Shown piece by piece: positions 1-9,464 of a DNA stretch of 64,000 nt. Positions within the stretch are counted from its first letter, which is position 1; each line of letters opens with the position of its first letter. The translations under genes were made by a program, and so were the position numbers. The notes beneath the pieces were generated by a model. The model was not told the origin of the DNA. It was given only the letters and a program-made list of their open reading frames with translations, and ran no database searches. This DNA comes from an uncultured Methanosarcinales archaeon (GTDB lineage: Archaea > Halobacteriota > Methanosarcinia > Methanotrichales > Methanotrichaceae). The stretch is from contig CAIQHB010000080.1 in NCBI GenBank assembly GCA_903871465.1, forward strand, positions 186,001 to 250,000. The letters run 5' to 3'.

Positions 1-43
1 CCGACATCGAATATAAATACTAAAAAGACAAGACGAAGGAGAT

Positions 44-220
44 ATGGCGTGCTCAGATCCACTTGAGGATGTAACTGGTATGATGCCCAAAGCAGAAGCC
101 GTAAAGGAAGAGGAGGACTTCATTGAGGGTATCGCAGAGGGCCTAAAAGATTTTGCCGCGGGCCGTTATACTGTCTTCAAGGATGATGATGAACTGGAAG
201 CTCATCTGATGAGCCTTTAG
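44..220 (+). CDS. Small acidic antitoxin-like protein (58 aa) preceding a RelE/ParE-like toxin
   Basis: ATG at 44 after AAGGAG; MACSDPLEDVTGMMPKAEAVKEEEDFIEGIAEGLKDFAAGRYTVFKDDDELEAHLMSL; lies 21 nt upstream of the toxin-like ORF; too short for the ORF track. Confidence 0.6.
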   Translation: MACSDPLEDVTGMMPKAEAVKEEEDFIEGIAEGLKDFAAGRYTVFKDDDELEAHLMSL

Positions 221-241
221 ATCTTCATCAATAGATCCAAT

Positions 242-628
242 ATGGAATTTAAGTCCATCACCACGGGCTATTTTGATAAAAAATTTTCTAAATTAACTGG
301 AAAGAATAGAACTTTTAAGGAGCAAGTTATAAATAAAATGAAAGGGATTCGTCAAAACCCAGAGATAGGCGAACCCAAAAGCCATAACCTGAGGGGACTT
401 CGTGCCCTGCACATTTCGGAGCATTTCGTTATTGTTTATCTCATATTTAAAGATTATATTATATTTATAAATCTAGATTTCCATGATAAGGCATATGATG
501 GAGATACCTCGAAAAGGCTGATAAAACGCTTATTAGAGGACGAAGGACTTCTGGAGTCGCTGAAGATATCTGATATTTCTGCAGAGGTTTTTGCCCGCTT
601 TGTGATGACTTTAGGCAAACTCAAATAG
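242..628 (+). CDS. RelE/ParE (mRNA interferase-like) toxin-family protein
   Basis: 128 aa; NPEIGEPKSHNLRGLRALHISEHFVIVYLI resembles RelE-type core strands; pairs with the small acidic ORF upstream. Confidence 0.6.
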   Translation: MEFKSITTGYFDKKFSKLTGKNRTFKEQVINKMKGIRQNPEIGEPKSHNLRGLRALHISEHFVIVYLIFKDYIIFINLDFHDKAYDGDTSKRLIKRLLEDEGLLESLKISDISAEVFARFVMTLGKLK

Positions 629-698
629 ACATTATCCTGGCAGACTCGACGATCGGTTCCGGGAGCTCCGCGACTGACTGATCAAGATGAGTATCTAG

Positions 699-1199
699 CT
701 AGAGGCGAAGCTTCATTATGATGGCCGCCTCGCCATCGGAATAGTAAGATGGGACGATGCCGATCATCTGAAATCCCAGCGTGGAATAGAGCGCCTGGGC
801 CTTTTTATTGCTAACTCTGACCTCAAGAGTGGCCCTTAGCGCGCCCATATTCCGGAAGATCTTCAGAATACCCAGCATGAGCCTCATGCCGATGCCGCGG
901 CACTGGTAGCCCGGCTTTACTGCCAGCCAGAAGACCCTGCACTCGAAGGGCGCATGCTTGAATCCGAGGATAAAGCCAGCCACCTTTCCGCCTACTTCGG
1001 CGACGAGAGTACTGCCGGGATGGTATTCATAGAAGGCCGCAAAGATGTTCGGATCGTACCCTCCGAAGACCTCACTGTCGATCTCCAGGGCTGCCTCCAG
1101 GTCGTCAGGTACAAGTCTCCTGATTATGACGGCATCACTGTGGATTGCCTCGCCAATCCCGTCCGTGAGCCGCCTCTGAATCTGTTCCTCTGGCCACAT
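699..1199 (-). CDS. GNAT family N-acetyltransferase (RimI-like)
   Basis: LAVKPGYQCRGIGMRLMLGILKIFRNMGALRATLEVRVSNKKAQALYSTLGFQMIG acetyl-CoA binding motif. Confidence 0.85.
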   Translation of the reverse strand: MWPEEQIQRRLTDGIGEAIHSDAVIIRRLVPDDLEAALEIDSEVFGGYDPNIFAAFYEYHPGSTLVAEVGGKVAGFILGFKHAPFECRVFWLAVKPGYQCRGIGMRLMLGILKIFRNMGALRATLEVRVSNKKAQALYSTLGFQMIGIVPSYYSDGEAAIIMKLRL

Positions 1200-1316
1200 T
1201 CCATCTTTGCCAGGGATTTTTCAACGGAAATAGTTTTTCCGACGGGAATTGAGAAAGGACTAAGGAGGCTTTCAGTTGATTTTATGGCCACTAATATAAA
1301 TAATCTGAAAAGTATT

Positions 1317-2558
1317 CTATTTCCCAACCGCCAGCGTCAGATTCCCGTGTGGCATCACCAGCATCCTGGCATCATTGCCCTGCCTCTCCCTCGCCACCGT
1401 TAGGGCCTCTTCCAGAGTTTTAGCAGGAGTCATGAAGCACATCTCAGCTTCTTCCCTGGGCAACGACGACACCAGTATCAAGTGATGCTGCAGGGACTCC
1501 CTGGCCAGGAATGCCGCCTTATGGCCTCCGAACTCGTACTCCCGTCCAAAGCGCTCCCAGCAATCTTCAGCAGATTTGGCTTCACATGCCCAGCGCTCGA
1601 ACACCGGATGGCCCAACCCCTCGCAGCACTCCGCCAGAAGGATGATTGTACCACCGGGCAGGGCAGCATTCTTGGCATTGTCCAGAGCCTTCTGTGCCTG
1701 GAAGAGATTGAGGTCCTTGGGCCTGCCGCCGGCGCAGGTCACAACGATCTCCGCAGGATCAACAGCGCACTTATACATCTGATCCACGGCTGAGGCTCCG
1801 CTTCGGTGCGCCTGGATAAAGTCGCCCGCAACCGATAAGACGATCTCTTTCCTGCTGTTCAAAACCGTATTCAAGATAAAATCAAGGCCTGCGACCTTTG
1901 CGGCGTCTTCCATGTCCAGGCGAACCGGGCTGTCCAGCCGCCCTGTAACTGCAGCCGGATCTCTCATCAGCTCATGGTTTTTGACTACTGACTGCTCTGA
2001 GCTGACTCCGGGCAAGACGGCCTTGGCTCCGCCGCTGTAGCCTGCATAATAATGGTATTCGATATTTCCAGTAGCCACGATCAGATCCGAGGAGGCGACG
2101 CTCTCCAGGATCTCCACCGGCGTTCCCCTCGTGGTCCGGCCCAATGAGACGCAGGCTTGAGGGTCGTGCTCCTCGTGAGGCAGGCTCAAACAATCCTTCA
2201 ACAGATACGCCTCCTCCTCGGACGTCATTCTTCGGTGCGTGCCCAGAGCGAAGACGATTCTCGGATTCTTGATGTCCAATTCCCTCATTCGTTTGATGAG
2301 TGGAGGAAGCATGAGGTGGCTGGGAGCGGGCCTTGTGATATCACTTACCAGAATCGAGGCTGATTTCGAGCCCTGAAAATCGTCCAGGCTTTTTCCAAAG
2401 GAATGGTCTAAGGATCTCTCGATCTCGTCCGGACCGGCCGGGGGCAGCTCCTGCGGGAGAACTACCTCTGCCTCTTCGCCAAGCAGCAGATCGATGCACC
2501 CCGGGCCATATCCTAGCTTGATAGTCCTGGAATTTGATTTTGCGGTATTTGATTTCAT
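1317..2558 (-). CDS. LarA-like nickel-dependent lactate racemase family protein
   Basis: 413 aa; SDITRPAPSHLMLPPLIKRM...ALGTHRRMTSEE and GNIEYHYYAGYSGGAKAVLPGVSS motifs typical of the LarA/DUF2088 family. Confidence 0.8.
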   Translation of the reverse strand: MKSNTAKSNSRTIKLGYGPGCIDLLLGEEAEVVLPQELPPAGPDEIERSLDHSFGKSLDDFQGSKSASILVSDITRPAPSHLMLPPLIKRMRELDIKNPRIVFALGTHRRMTSEEEAYLLKDCLSLPHEEHDPQACVSLGRTTRGTPVEILESVASSDLIVATGNIEYHYYAGYSGGAKAVLPGVSSEQSVVKNHELMRDPAAVTGRLDSPVRLDMEDAAKVAGLDFILNTVLNSRKEIVLSVAGDFIQAHRSGASAVDQMYKCAVDPAEIVVTCAGGRPKDLNLFQAQKALDNAKNAALPGGTIILLAECCEGLGHPVFERWACEAKSAEDCWERFGREYEFGGHKAAFLARESLQHHLILVSSLPREEAEMCFMTPAKTLEEALTVARERQGNDARMLVMPHGNLTLAVGK

Positions 2559-2573
2559 GATATTTTTTGATCC

Positions 2574-3431
2574 TTATGTCTTCCAGATCACGGCTCTGGT
2601 TAGCATCTCCGAAAAGGCCTCGAAGATAGGTTGATCCGTTCGGAAGAGGAAGTAGTCAGCGCCAACCTGGCTACATGCAGCTCGGATGGAATCGTTGTGC
2701 TCCTTCATTCTCCTCAGATAGTCCGAACGTTCTCCTTCCGTTACGCGAGTGACGAGCGGGAGTCCTGTCTCCAGATCTACGAACTTCACGTCTCCTCCGA
2801 AGCCCAGTACTACCTCTTCTGATGCGAGAACCTGAATGACTATCAGCTCGTGTCCGGATAGCCGAAAGATGCTGGACAAAACCTCTTGTGTCTCCTCCAG
2901 TAGGTCGGATAACACCACAACCAGGCTTGTGGTCTTAACCTGGGATTCGAACTGATCTGCGACATTCTTCAGGCTGGTTCCGCCCCTGGGCATGGTTTTG
3001 TCCAGCTCCTCGATCGATGAGAAGAGATTTCTCCGCCCACGTTTGGGCTCGCCAGGATAGAACTTATTGCAGAAAAGCGATACGGCATACTTCTCATTCT
3101 CCATTGTGGCAAGATATGCAAAACCGGCAGCCAATCGCCCGGCATAAGCGAACTTTCCGCTATAGCCCATGCTGGCGCTGCCGTCCAGGAGAATATGCAC
3201 GACGAGGCTTCTCTCTTCCTCATGCTCCCGGATGTAGAGCTTCTCAGTTCTCCCGTAGACCTTCCAGTCCACCAGCTTGAAGTCATCCCCTTTGCGGTAC
3301 TCCCGGTAGCCGACAGGACTTATGCCGTGGCCGAGTCGCAGGGATTTCCTGCCTCCGCTGTAGGCGGTCGAGACGCGCTTCTTGACAAATAGAGTGAACC
3401 TCTCCAGCTCTTTGAAGAACTCTGTATCCAT
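2574..3431 (-). CDS. DUF58 domain-containing protein
   Basis: RKGDDFKLVDWKVYGRTEKLYIREHEEERSLVVHILLDGSASM typical DUF58; adjacent to MoxR ATPase. Confidence 0.85.
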   Translation of the reverse strand: MDTEFFKELERFTLFVKKRVSTAYSGGRKSLRLGHGISPVGYREYRKGDDFKLVDWKVYGRTEKLYIREHEEERSLVVHILLDGSASMGYSGKFAYAGRLAAGFAYLATMENEKYAVSLFCNKFYPGEPKRGRRNLFSSIEELDKTMPRGGTSLKNVADQFESQVKTTSLVVVLSDLLEETQEVLSSIFRLSGHELIVIQVLASEEVVLGFGGDVKFVDLETGLPLVTRVTEGERSDYLRRMKEHNDSIRAACSQVGADYFLFRTDQPIFEAFSEMLTRAVIWKT

Positions 3432-3488
3432 GATTTATCCTGTAAGTCCAACTTTAATGCTCAGGTAGCCTAGTCCGACAAGATCCTC

Positions 3489-4445
3489 TCAGATGGATAG
3501 ACTCCTCAAGATTTCCGTAACCACCTGGTCTCTTGTCAGCCCTTTTCGCTCCGCCTCGAAGCCCAGGATGATTCTGTGCCTCAAGACAGGATAGGCCATG
3601 ACGTGCAGGTCCTCCTTGGAGACATAGTTCCGCCCTTGCAGAAAGGCTCTGGCTTTGGCAGAAAGGATGAGGCCGATGGAGGCTCTGGGGCTGGCTCCGT
3701 ACTGGACGCCATCCCACTTGCGCGTGGCCAGGACAAGATCGACGACCGTCTTTTTCAGATCATCGGAAACAGGTATGTCGCGACTTAGCTGTTGCAGCGC
3801 GATCACCTCTTCTTTGCTGACCACCTTTTCTACCTCGGGCTCTCCGCGAATGGTGTATCTCTCCAGGATCTCCAACTCCTCTGCCCTTGAAGGGTACTCC
3901 ATGAAGATCTTGAGCAGAAATCGATCCAATTGCGCTTCCGGTAAGGGAAAAGTTCCTTCCATCTCAATGGGGTTTTGCGTGGCCAGGATGAAGAAGGGCT
4001 TGTCCAAAAGATAGGTCTTGTTTCCTACAGTTACCTGTTTTTCCTGCATGGCCTCCAGGAGCGCGCTCTGGGTTTTGGGAGACGCCCTGTTGATCTCATC
4101 GGCCAGGACGATGTTGGAAAAGACCGGCCCTGCCTCAAACCGGAATTTCTTTACGCCACCGGTCTCGTCAATGATGGTAGTGCCGGTGATGTCTGCAGGC
4201 ATAAGGTCCGGAGTGCATTGTATCCTGCTGTAGTCAAGGCCCAGGCTCAATGCTGTTGTCTTTACCAGCAGCGTTTTGGCAAGTCCCGGATTGCTCTCCA
4301 AAAGGGCATGGCCACCGGCAATAATGGCTACCAGTAGCTGTTCTATGGCCACGTTCTGGCCGACCATGACTTTATCGATCTCGCGCCGGAGCTTCTGGAA
4401 GATCTCCGGAGCTCTGATGTAGATTGATTTGAGGTCCTCCGACAT
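3489..4445 (-). CDS. MoxR family AAA+ ATPase
   Basis: ALLESNPGLAKTLLVKT Walker A-like; ADEINRASPKTQSALLEAMQEKQV; ATQNPIEMEGTFPLPEAQLDRF. Confidence 0.93.
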   Translation of the reverse strand: MSEDLKSIYIRAPEIFQKLRREIDKVMVGQNVAIEQLLVAIIAGGHALLESNPGLAKTLLVKTTALSLGLDYSRIQCTPDLMPADITGTTIIDETGGVKKFRFEAGPVFSNIVLADEINRASPKTQSALLEAMQEKQVTVGNKTYLLDKPFFILATQNPIEMEGTFPLPEAQLDRFLLKIFMEYPSRAEELEILERYTIRGEPEVEKVVSKEEVIALQQLSRDIPVSDDLKKTVVDLVLATRKWDGVQYGASPRASIGLILSAKARAFLQGRNYVSKEDLHVMAYPVLRHRIILGFEAERKGLTRDQVVTEILRSLSI

Positions 4446-4587
4446 TATTCTCTCCTTTTATCATTTTCTGGAGGGGTTAATGGTCTAATTATACCTTTTC
4501 CAGGATTTAGATGGACATCAATGCCAGATAAGCCTTCCTGGAAAGATGTAAGTATAAAGAGACAAATAGTTATTAAGGGAGATATAG

Positions 4588-4989
4588 ATGACCGGCGTTG
4601 ATGCCATAAAGGCCACTGTGGATGAGCTTATCAAGGCTCTCTTGGCCAAGAACATAATGGGTGAGCCGATAGAGATGGAGGACAAGATCATCATACCCAT
4701 TACCAAGATGGGCATGGGCTTTGGCACCGGCCAGGGACGCGAGGATTTGAGCAAAGGCGTCTTGACAAGCGGAGCCGGTGGGGGTGTGGGGGTCTTTCCT
4801 GTAGCGGTTGTGATCGTCTTCAAGGGAATTCCGGGAATTGAAGGCGTGAAAGTCATTCCCTTGTCGGGCCAGAGCGCTATCACGGAGCCGGTAACCAGCC
4901 TCGCGGATAACATTATAGAGAAGGTCGCTCGTTATTGGGAGAGCAGAGAAAAGAAGCCTTCACATACGTCCGCTGTTGACATAGAATAG
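4588..4989 (+). CDS. GerW/YtfJ family protein
   Basis: 133 aa; GGAGGGVGVFPVAVVIVFKGIPGIEGVKVIPL matches the GerW family pattern. Confidence 0.75.
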   Translation: MTGVDAIKATVDELIKALLAKNIMGEPIEMEDKIIIPITKMGMGFGTGQGREDLSKGVLTSGAGGGVGVFPVAVVIVFKGIPGIEGVKVIPLSGQSAITEPVTSLADNIIEKVARYWESREKKPSHTSAVDIE

Positions 4990-5010
4990 ATTGGAGATGA
5001 GGCTGACGGG

Positions 5011-5790
5011 ATGCAATTTCCTTTTCATCTAATGGCAGGGGTATTGATTCCAGCAGCCTTATTTCCTGCCACCCCATCTCCTGCCTTCTTAATCATTTCG
5101 CTTCTGATAATTCTTGTATCTATTCTTCTAGTCACTCTCCTATTCATTCCCTTTCACTTTTCCTTGAATTTCAGTAAATACGGGCCACTAATACAAGGAG
5201 GTTACAGGATAGCCTGGCTTGGCATCACTTTGAAGAAGAAAGAAATTTTGCCGCAATCGGGCGCGGATCTATTGGCTTCCATTTTGAAAAAGGATAGTAC
5301 GATAGATGAAGAAGAGGAGAACGACCGGAAGGAAGAAAAGGCAAAGCTAACTGCAGAAAAAGGAGAGGAAGGAAAAGTCAAGCCGGATAAAGGTACTGAA
5401 ATCGAAGATTCGAAAGGTGAAAGGGATCATGATACCGAGCGATCGCCTTCGCCCGGCACGCTGCTGAATGCTGCTCCTGCCATCATGAATTTCCTTATGG
5501 ACCTTCTAAAAACGATCGCCTTTGAGAAGCTCTCCTGCCGCCTTTGCTTTGGATTGGACGATCCGGCAGATACAGCAGTTCTGAGCGGATACCTCTGGTC
5601 TGTGGCATCGACACTCGGCCTCTTCCGGGCAAACGTCTTCATTGAGCCCTGTTTTGAAGGAGAACGGCTGGAGGGAGTTTTTGAGGCTGAGCTAAAGACC
5701 AGATTGATCTGGATAGCCAAGGCCGTGATCAATGCTTTCCGGGAAAAGGAGATAAGATCATTAATAAGAGAGGTAGCAGGATGGAATTGA
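5011..5790 (+). CDS. DUF2953-like membrane protein
   Basis: N-terminal TM, RIAWLGI strand, charged linker, CRLCFGLDDPADTAVLSGYLWS; follows GerW as in other genomes. Confidence 0.65.
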   Translation: MQFPFHLMAGVLIPAALFPATPSPAFLIISLLIILVSILLVTLLFIPFHFSLNFSKYGPLIQGGYRIAWLGITLKKKEILPQSGADLLASILKKDSTIDEEEENDRKEEKAKLTAEKGEEGKVKPDKGTEIEDSKGERDHDTERSPSPGTLLNAAPAIMNFLMDLLKTIAFEKLSCRLCFGLDDPADTAVLSGYLWSVASTLGLFRANVFIEPCFEGERLEGVFEAELKTRLIWIAKAVINAFREKEIRSLIREVAGWN

Positions 5791-6089
5791 AGATGCCGGA
5801 GCTAGAGCTTCCAAAAGTCAAAACCGAGATTCAGGTATGCAAGGAGATAGAGGCGGGTGTCAGAACCATATTCACTGTGATCAGGATCTCCATCCTTGCG
5901 ACTGATGACGGAAACATTCTGGGAAGCTGGCTGATGCCGCAGGCCTTTCTCATCATCGAGCCGGGAGAGCAATATGCGGTCTCCATCAGTGGCGAGCAGA
6001 TGAGCATCGAGAAGATCCTGGAACTGGCTCCCTCTCTTAAGGAAGTTGTGGAGAAGGCGCGCGGGATTCACAGGATAAAAGTGGATTAG
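5781..6089 (+). CDS. Conserved hypothetical protein (102 aa)
   Basis: Overlaps the preceding ORF by 10 bp in the same operon; coherent amphipathic translation. Confidence 0.6.
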   Translation: MELKMPELELPKVKTEIQVCKEIEAGVRTIFTVIRISILATDDGNILGSWLMPQAFLIIEPGEQYAVSISGEQMSIEKILELAPSLKEVVEKARGIHRIKVD

Positions 6090-6119
6090 AAGATAATCAA
6101 AGCGAATCAAGCGATATCT

Positions 6120-6692
6120 ATGTCTCTTCACCTCAACAAGCCCGCCATGCGGGTTCTAGGAATCGCGGAGAGCTTTGTGCGCTCCAGCCCCATCTCTATT
6201 CTGGCAGGTGTGGTCATGCGCGCTGACCTGCGAGTGGACGGACTGGCCTATGCCCGGGCCACTGTGGGCGGTGATGATGCCACGGAGGCCGTTCTGAACC
6301 TTTATCGGCAGCTTGACCGGACGGATGTGAACGCTCTTCTCCTCAGCGGCCTGGCCGTAAGCTGGTTCAATATCATCGACCTCACAGAGGTTTGGGACAG
6401 GATTCAAAAGCCTGTGATCTGCCTGACATATGAGGAGTCGCCGGGATTGGAAGACTACATTCGCGAGTATTTCCCCCAGCCGGAAGAGAAGCTGCGCCGC
6501 TATGCGGCTTCAGGTGAACGCACCAGCGTGCTGCTGAAGACCGGCTTTGAGGTCTATGTGCGCGCCCTCGGAGCGACCATTGAGGAGACACGGATTCTGC
6601 TCAATAAATTCACCAGGGACGGCCGGGTGCCAGAGCCGGTTCGCGTGGCCCGGTTGGCGGCAAGAGCTTGTCTTCACTTGAAATACCCATGA
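6120..6692 (+). CDS. DUF99 family protein (UPF0215, endonuclease V-like fold)
   Basis: GIAESFVRSSPISILAGVVMRADLRVDGLAYARATVGGDDATEAVL. Confidence 0.85.
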   Translation: MSLHLNKPAMRVLGIAESFVRSSPISILAGVVMRADLRVDGLAYARATVGGDDATEAVLNLYRQLDRTDVNALLLSGLAVSWFNIIDLTEVWDRIQKPVICLTYEESPGLEDYIREYFPQPEEKLRRYAASGERTSVLLKTGFEVYVRALGATIEETRILLNKFTRDGRVPEPVRVARLAARACLHLKYP

Positions 6693-7125
6693 GCTCAGGA
6701 TGGGCTCATACTTGGCGGATGAAAATTGAGATGCATTGACATCATCAACTCGGATTTATGCGAAAAGTCGTGGCGGTCCTTGACTGCATCTACAGAATTA
6801 AAATAATCCGAAATTAAGGGCTCCATTCGAAACATTGGGGCACTCTATCAGTCTGCATCTTAACCGCCGTCGCTTGACCGTCTGCGTCCCGTGAAAGACG
6901 CCGGTACCCATAGCGTTGGAGGGCAGCAGGGCCGATTCGCGGTACCCCGGAAGATGCGCTGATGCTGTCCTTGTTTACATCAACGAAGTCAAGTCTGCAA
7001 TTGAAGATATCATTAAGCATGTATTATAATTAAGTGCAAGAGATCTAACAATGTCTTCTTAACCCCGTGCGGATGTTACACGCTAAGGCGACGGGGCGCA
7101 CTCATGGCCGTGCAGGCCCCCCTAA

Positions 7126-7141
7126 CCCCGCGGCCGCGGGG
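7126..7141. repeat. 16-bp perfect GC palindrome CCCCGCGGCCGCGGGG
   Basis: Read directly from sequence; intergenic. Confidence 0.9.
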
Positions 7142-7220
7142 AACAATCCATGAAGCCCTAAGAAGAATAGCATATTTTTCTTCTGAGAAATGGGCGTCTC
7201 CGTTCGTTCGTCCTCTGTGC

Positions 7221-7300
7221 GCTCTGCGCCTCTGCGGTTTTCCTCCGTAACCCCCAGGGTTAATTATTCAGGTACAAATATTAATCGCAGAGACGCAGAG
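7221..7300. repeat. Intergenic inverted repeat of the CGCAGAG(A/G)CGCAGAG type
   Basis: Left arm CTCTGCGCCTCTGCGGTTTT, right arm reverse complement CTCTGCGTCTCTGCGATTAA. Confidence 0.75.
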
Positions 7301-7720
7301 AAACGCAACATATGGACTCGTGCATTTCTTTATCCACTCGATACAGCAAAGAGCAAATGAAATGAAGAACCTGGATTAAATGGCAATAAACCGTTCTACC
7401 CGTACGAATTTTCTGGTTGAATGGCAGGAGAATATCTTGCCCATTTGCTCCTGCCAGGTCGGTAAGAACAAGTCCCCACTCTCCCACCGCGCCGATTAGT
7501 TGAATATCTCCGAAGTTAATAATTCTTCTTTTCATGTAGAACTTATGTAGGTCTGATATAGGTCATTTATGATTAAGATGAAAGGATATTATGGTTAAGC
7601 AATGCCTCGATCTGATTTCGTGGCCTATGAAATTGCATAAAGATCTGTTTCTCCAGGAGACCATCCGGGCTGAATTATGGACCGAATAGTATTTCTACAG
7701 TAGAACAAATAAGCAAAAGT

Positions 7721-9268
7721 ATGAGCAAGCTATTACACAGCGAACGGTCGCTTATTTTTCTTTTGATATTTATTATTTTAACCCAAACATGGATATTCAA
7801 CGCCTATTGTCTTACTAACTTGGACTACTACCTAAGCAAGTCAAAATACGCAGAGGCCTCTCTCTCGGACCAGATGGGATTTCATGGCTCAAATTCTGCG
7901 AGTCTCTCTGTTGTCAACAAGGGCACTTACTCAAGAGTTTCGATCTACCTGGATGATCCCATGCCCCTGGAAGAGCTTGATCTTTTCAGTATGTGGATTA
8001 ACCCTCAGTTGGGCAATGGGAAGATCCAGCTTGACCTCCTTCTTGATGGCGATGGAAGTGATAGCTATGACAGCAAAAGTTCCCAGGATGCAAGGGTCCG
8101 CTCCATAAGCCGATCCTGGTCTGATCTGGGAATGTCCCATTCTCAGTGGAATGAGCTGGACGGCTTCGACCTGGATTTTGAGAAGTATGGCGACAAGTCC
8201 GTTCCCATTAGTGATCTCGATGACTTCAGGAACCGGATGAAAGGCATGGGTGTTGTCCGGATCTATATCACGCTCTATAAAGACCCGGCAATTCCCGAGA
8301 CGACCGCCTTTATCGATTATATAAAGATCGGTGATGAGATTATAAGCTTCGAGCCCCTGGAAGAGGAAGATATCAAGGACGGCCCCAAGACCGCAACTCC
8401 TGGCGGCCAGATAACCTATACCATAACCTACGGAAACAATCAAATGGAGCCGACGGACCTCGTCGTCAGCGAAGAATACGATTCAAGGACTGTATTCGTA
8501 GATGCCTCTCCAGAGCCCGATGCCGGCGCCAATAATATTTGGACATTTCGGAATCTTCCGCCAGGATCGCACGGCCAGATCAAGATCATAATGAAGACCG
8601 TCAAACCGGCCGTAAAGGCAAATATCGATAGCAATGTACATGGCCGGGGATTGACATCAACCAGAGGCAGTATCTCTACAAACTTCGATGGCTATCCCGT
8701 CACCAACAGCGTCAAGATTTCGGCGGGCGAGTTCAATTTCACCGATTCTGTTACTACGATCATAAAGCCGATAGTCGGATCGAGTCTGGTCTTTGGCGAG
8801 CACGGATCAGGCTCCTATCAGGCAGAAGAGATTCTGGATTATAATTCCGTCAGCATATCCGCAAAGCGCGATATCTCTGCGAGCTTTTCTCCAAGTCGAG
8901 TCAACCTCTCCCTGCACTCCATTCCGATAGAAGAAAGCTGGTCTGCCGGTATTCTGGCTGAGAACGACTATCGAGATCTCGTCTGGAGCGATAGATACTT
9001 CGAGGCAAGCCTGCTCAACCTGAGTTATAAAACCAGTCTCGGCAAGACGCTCTCCTATCTGGAGACGACCGGCCAAATCACAGGAATCGCGGATAGGAGC
9101 TTCAAATGGCCTGGTGGGGTCACAGATCTGCGGCTGGATGGCAACTTTACGCTGCATAGCAATGCCAGATGGAAGAAAGCAAGCACAAGCGTCAGCTCGT
9201 CGCCGCCGAAGGATGAGCTGGAGTGCTGTCCAATGATCCAGGAGCCGCAAACGTTGGAATCGATCTGA
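7721..9268 (+). CDS. Exported DUF11-like repeat domain protein
   Basis: N-terminal hydrophobic segment; TPGGQITYTITYGNNQMEPTDLVVSEEYDSRTVFVDASPEPDAGANNIWTFRNLPPG is DUF11-like; no C-terminal anchor. Confidence 0.7.
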   Translation: MSKLLHSERSLIFLLIFIILTQTWIFNAYCLTNLDYYLSKSKYAEASLSDQMGFHGSNSASLSVVNKGTYSRVSIYLDDPMPLEELDLFSMWINPQLGNGKIQLDLLLDGDGSDSYDSKSSQDARVRSISRSWSDLGMSHSQWNELDGFDLDFEKYGDKSVPISDLDDFRNRMKGMGVVRIYITLYKDPAIPETTAFIDYIKIGDEIISFEPLEEEDIKDGPKTATPGGQITYTITYGNNQMEPTDLVVSEEYDSRTVFVDASPEPDAGANNIWTFRNLPPGSHGQIKIIMKTVKPAVKANIDSNVHGRGLTSTRGSISTNFDGYPVTNSVKISAGEFNFTDSVTTIIKPIVGSSLVFGEHGSGSYQAEEILDYNSVSISAKRDISASFSPSRVNLSLHSIPIEESWSAGILAENDYRDLVWSDRYFEASLLNLSYKTSLGKTLSYLETTGQITGIADRSFKWPGGVTDLRLDGNFTLHSNARWKKASTSVSSSPPKDELECCPMIQEPQTLESI

Positions 9269-9464
9269 GATGGCCAAGAAAGGTAGGGCTGACTCCTCTA
9301 CCTATTCTCGCGCCCTGCCTGCGGGGCATGCAGATGATGAAGATATTCGCCATGGCGTCTTGGCTCTGCTCCCGCATGCGCAAACTATTTCGTCAGGTGG
9401 GATAGTATTGAGTAAATTAAAAATTTTTATAAAAAAATGCTGCGCCCTTATTAAAATGCACAAT

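Noticed and set aside
954-1403. ORFs on the strand opposite the GNAT and LarA-like genes (954..1403 +, 1482..1793 +)
   Set aside because: Antisense shadows of well-supported minus-strand genes with low-complexity translation and no family resemblance.
6814-7020. 68-aa minus-strand ORF, possibly a mobile-element scar
   Set aside because: Translation RRLSRDADGQATAVKMQTDRVPQCFEW looks degenerate and could not be tied to a family by eye; kept out of features.
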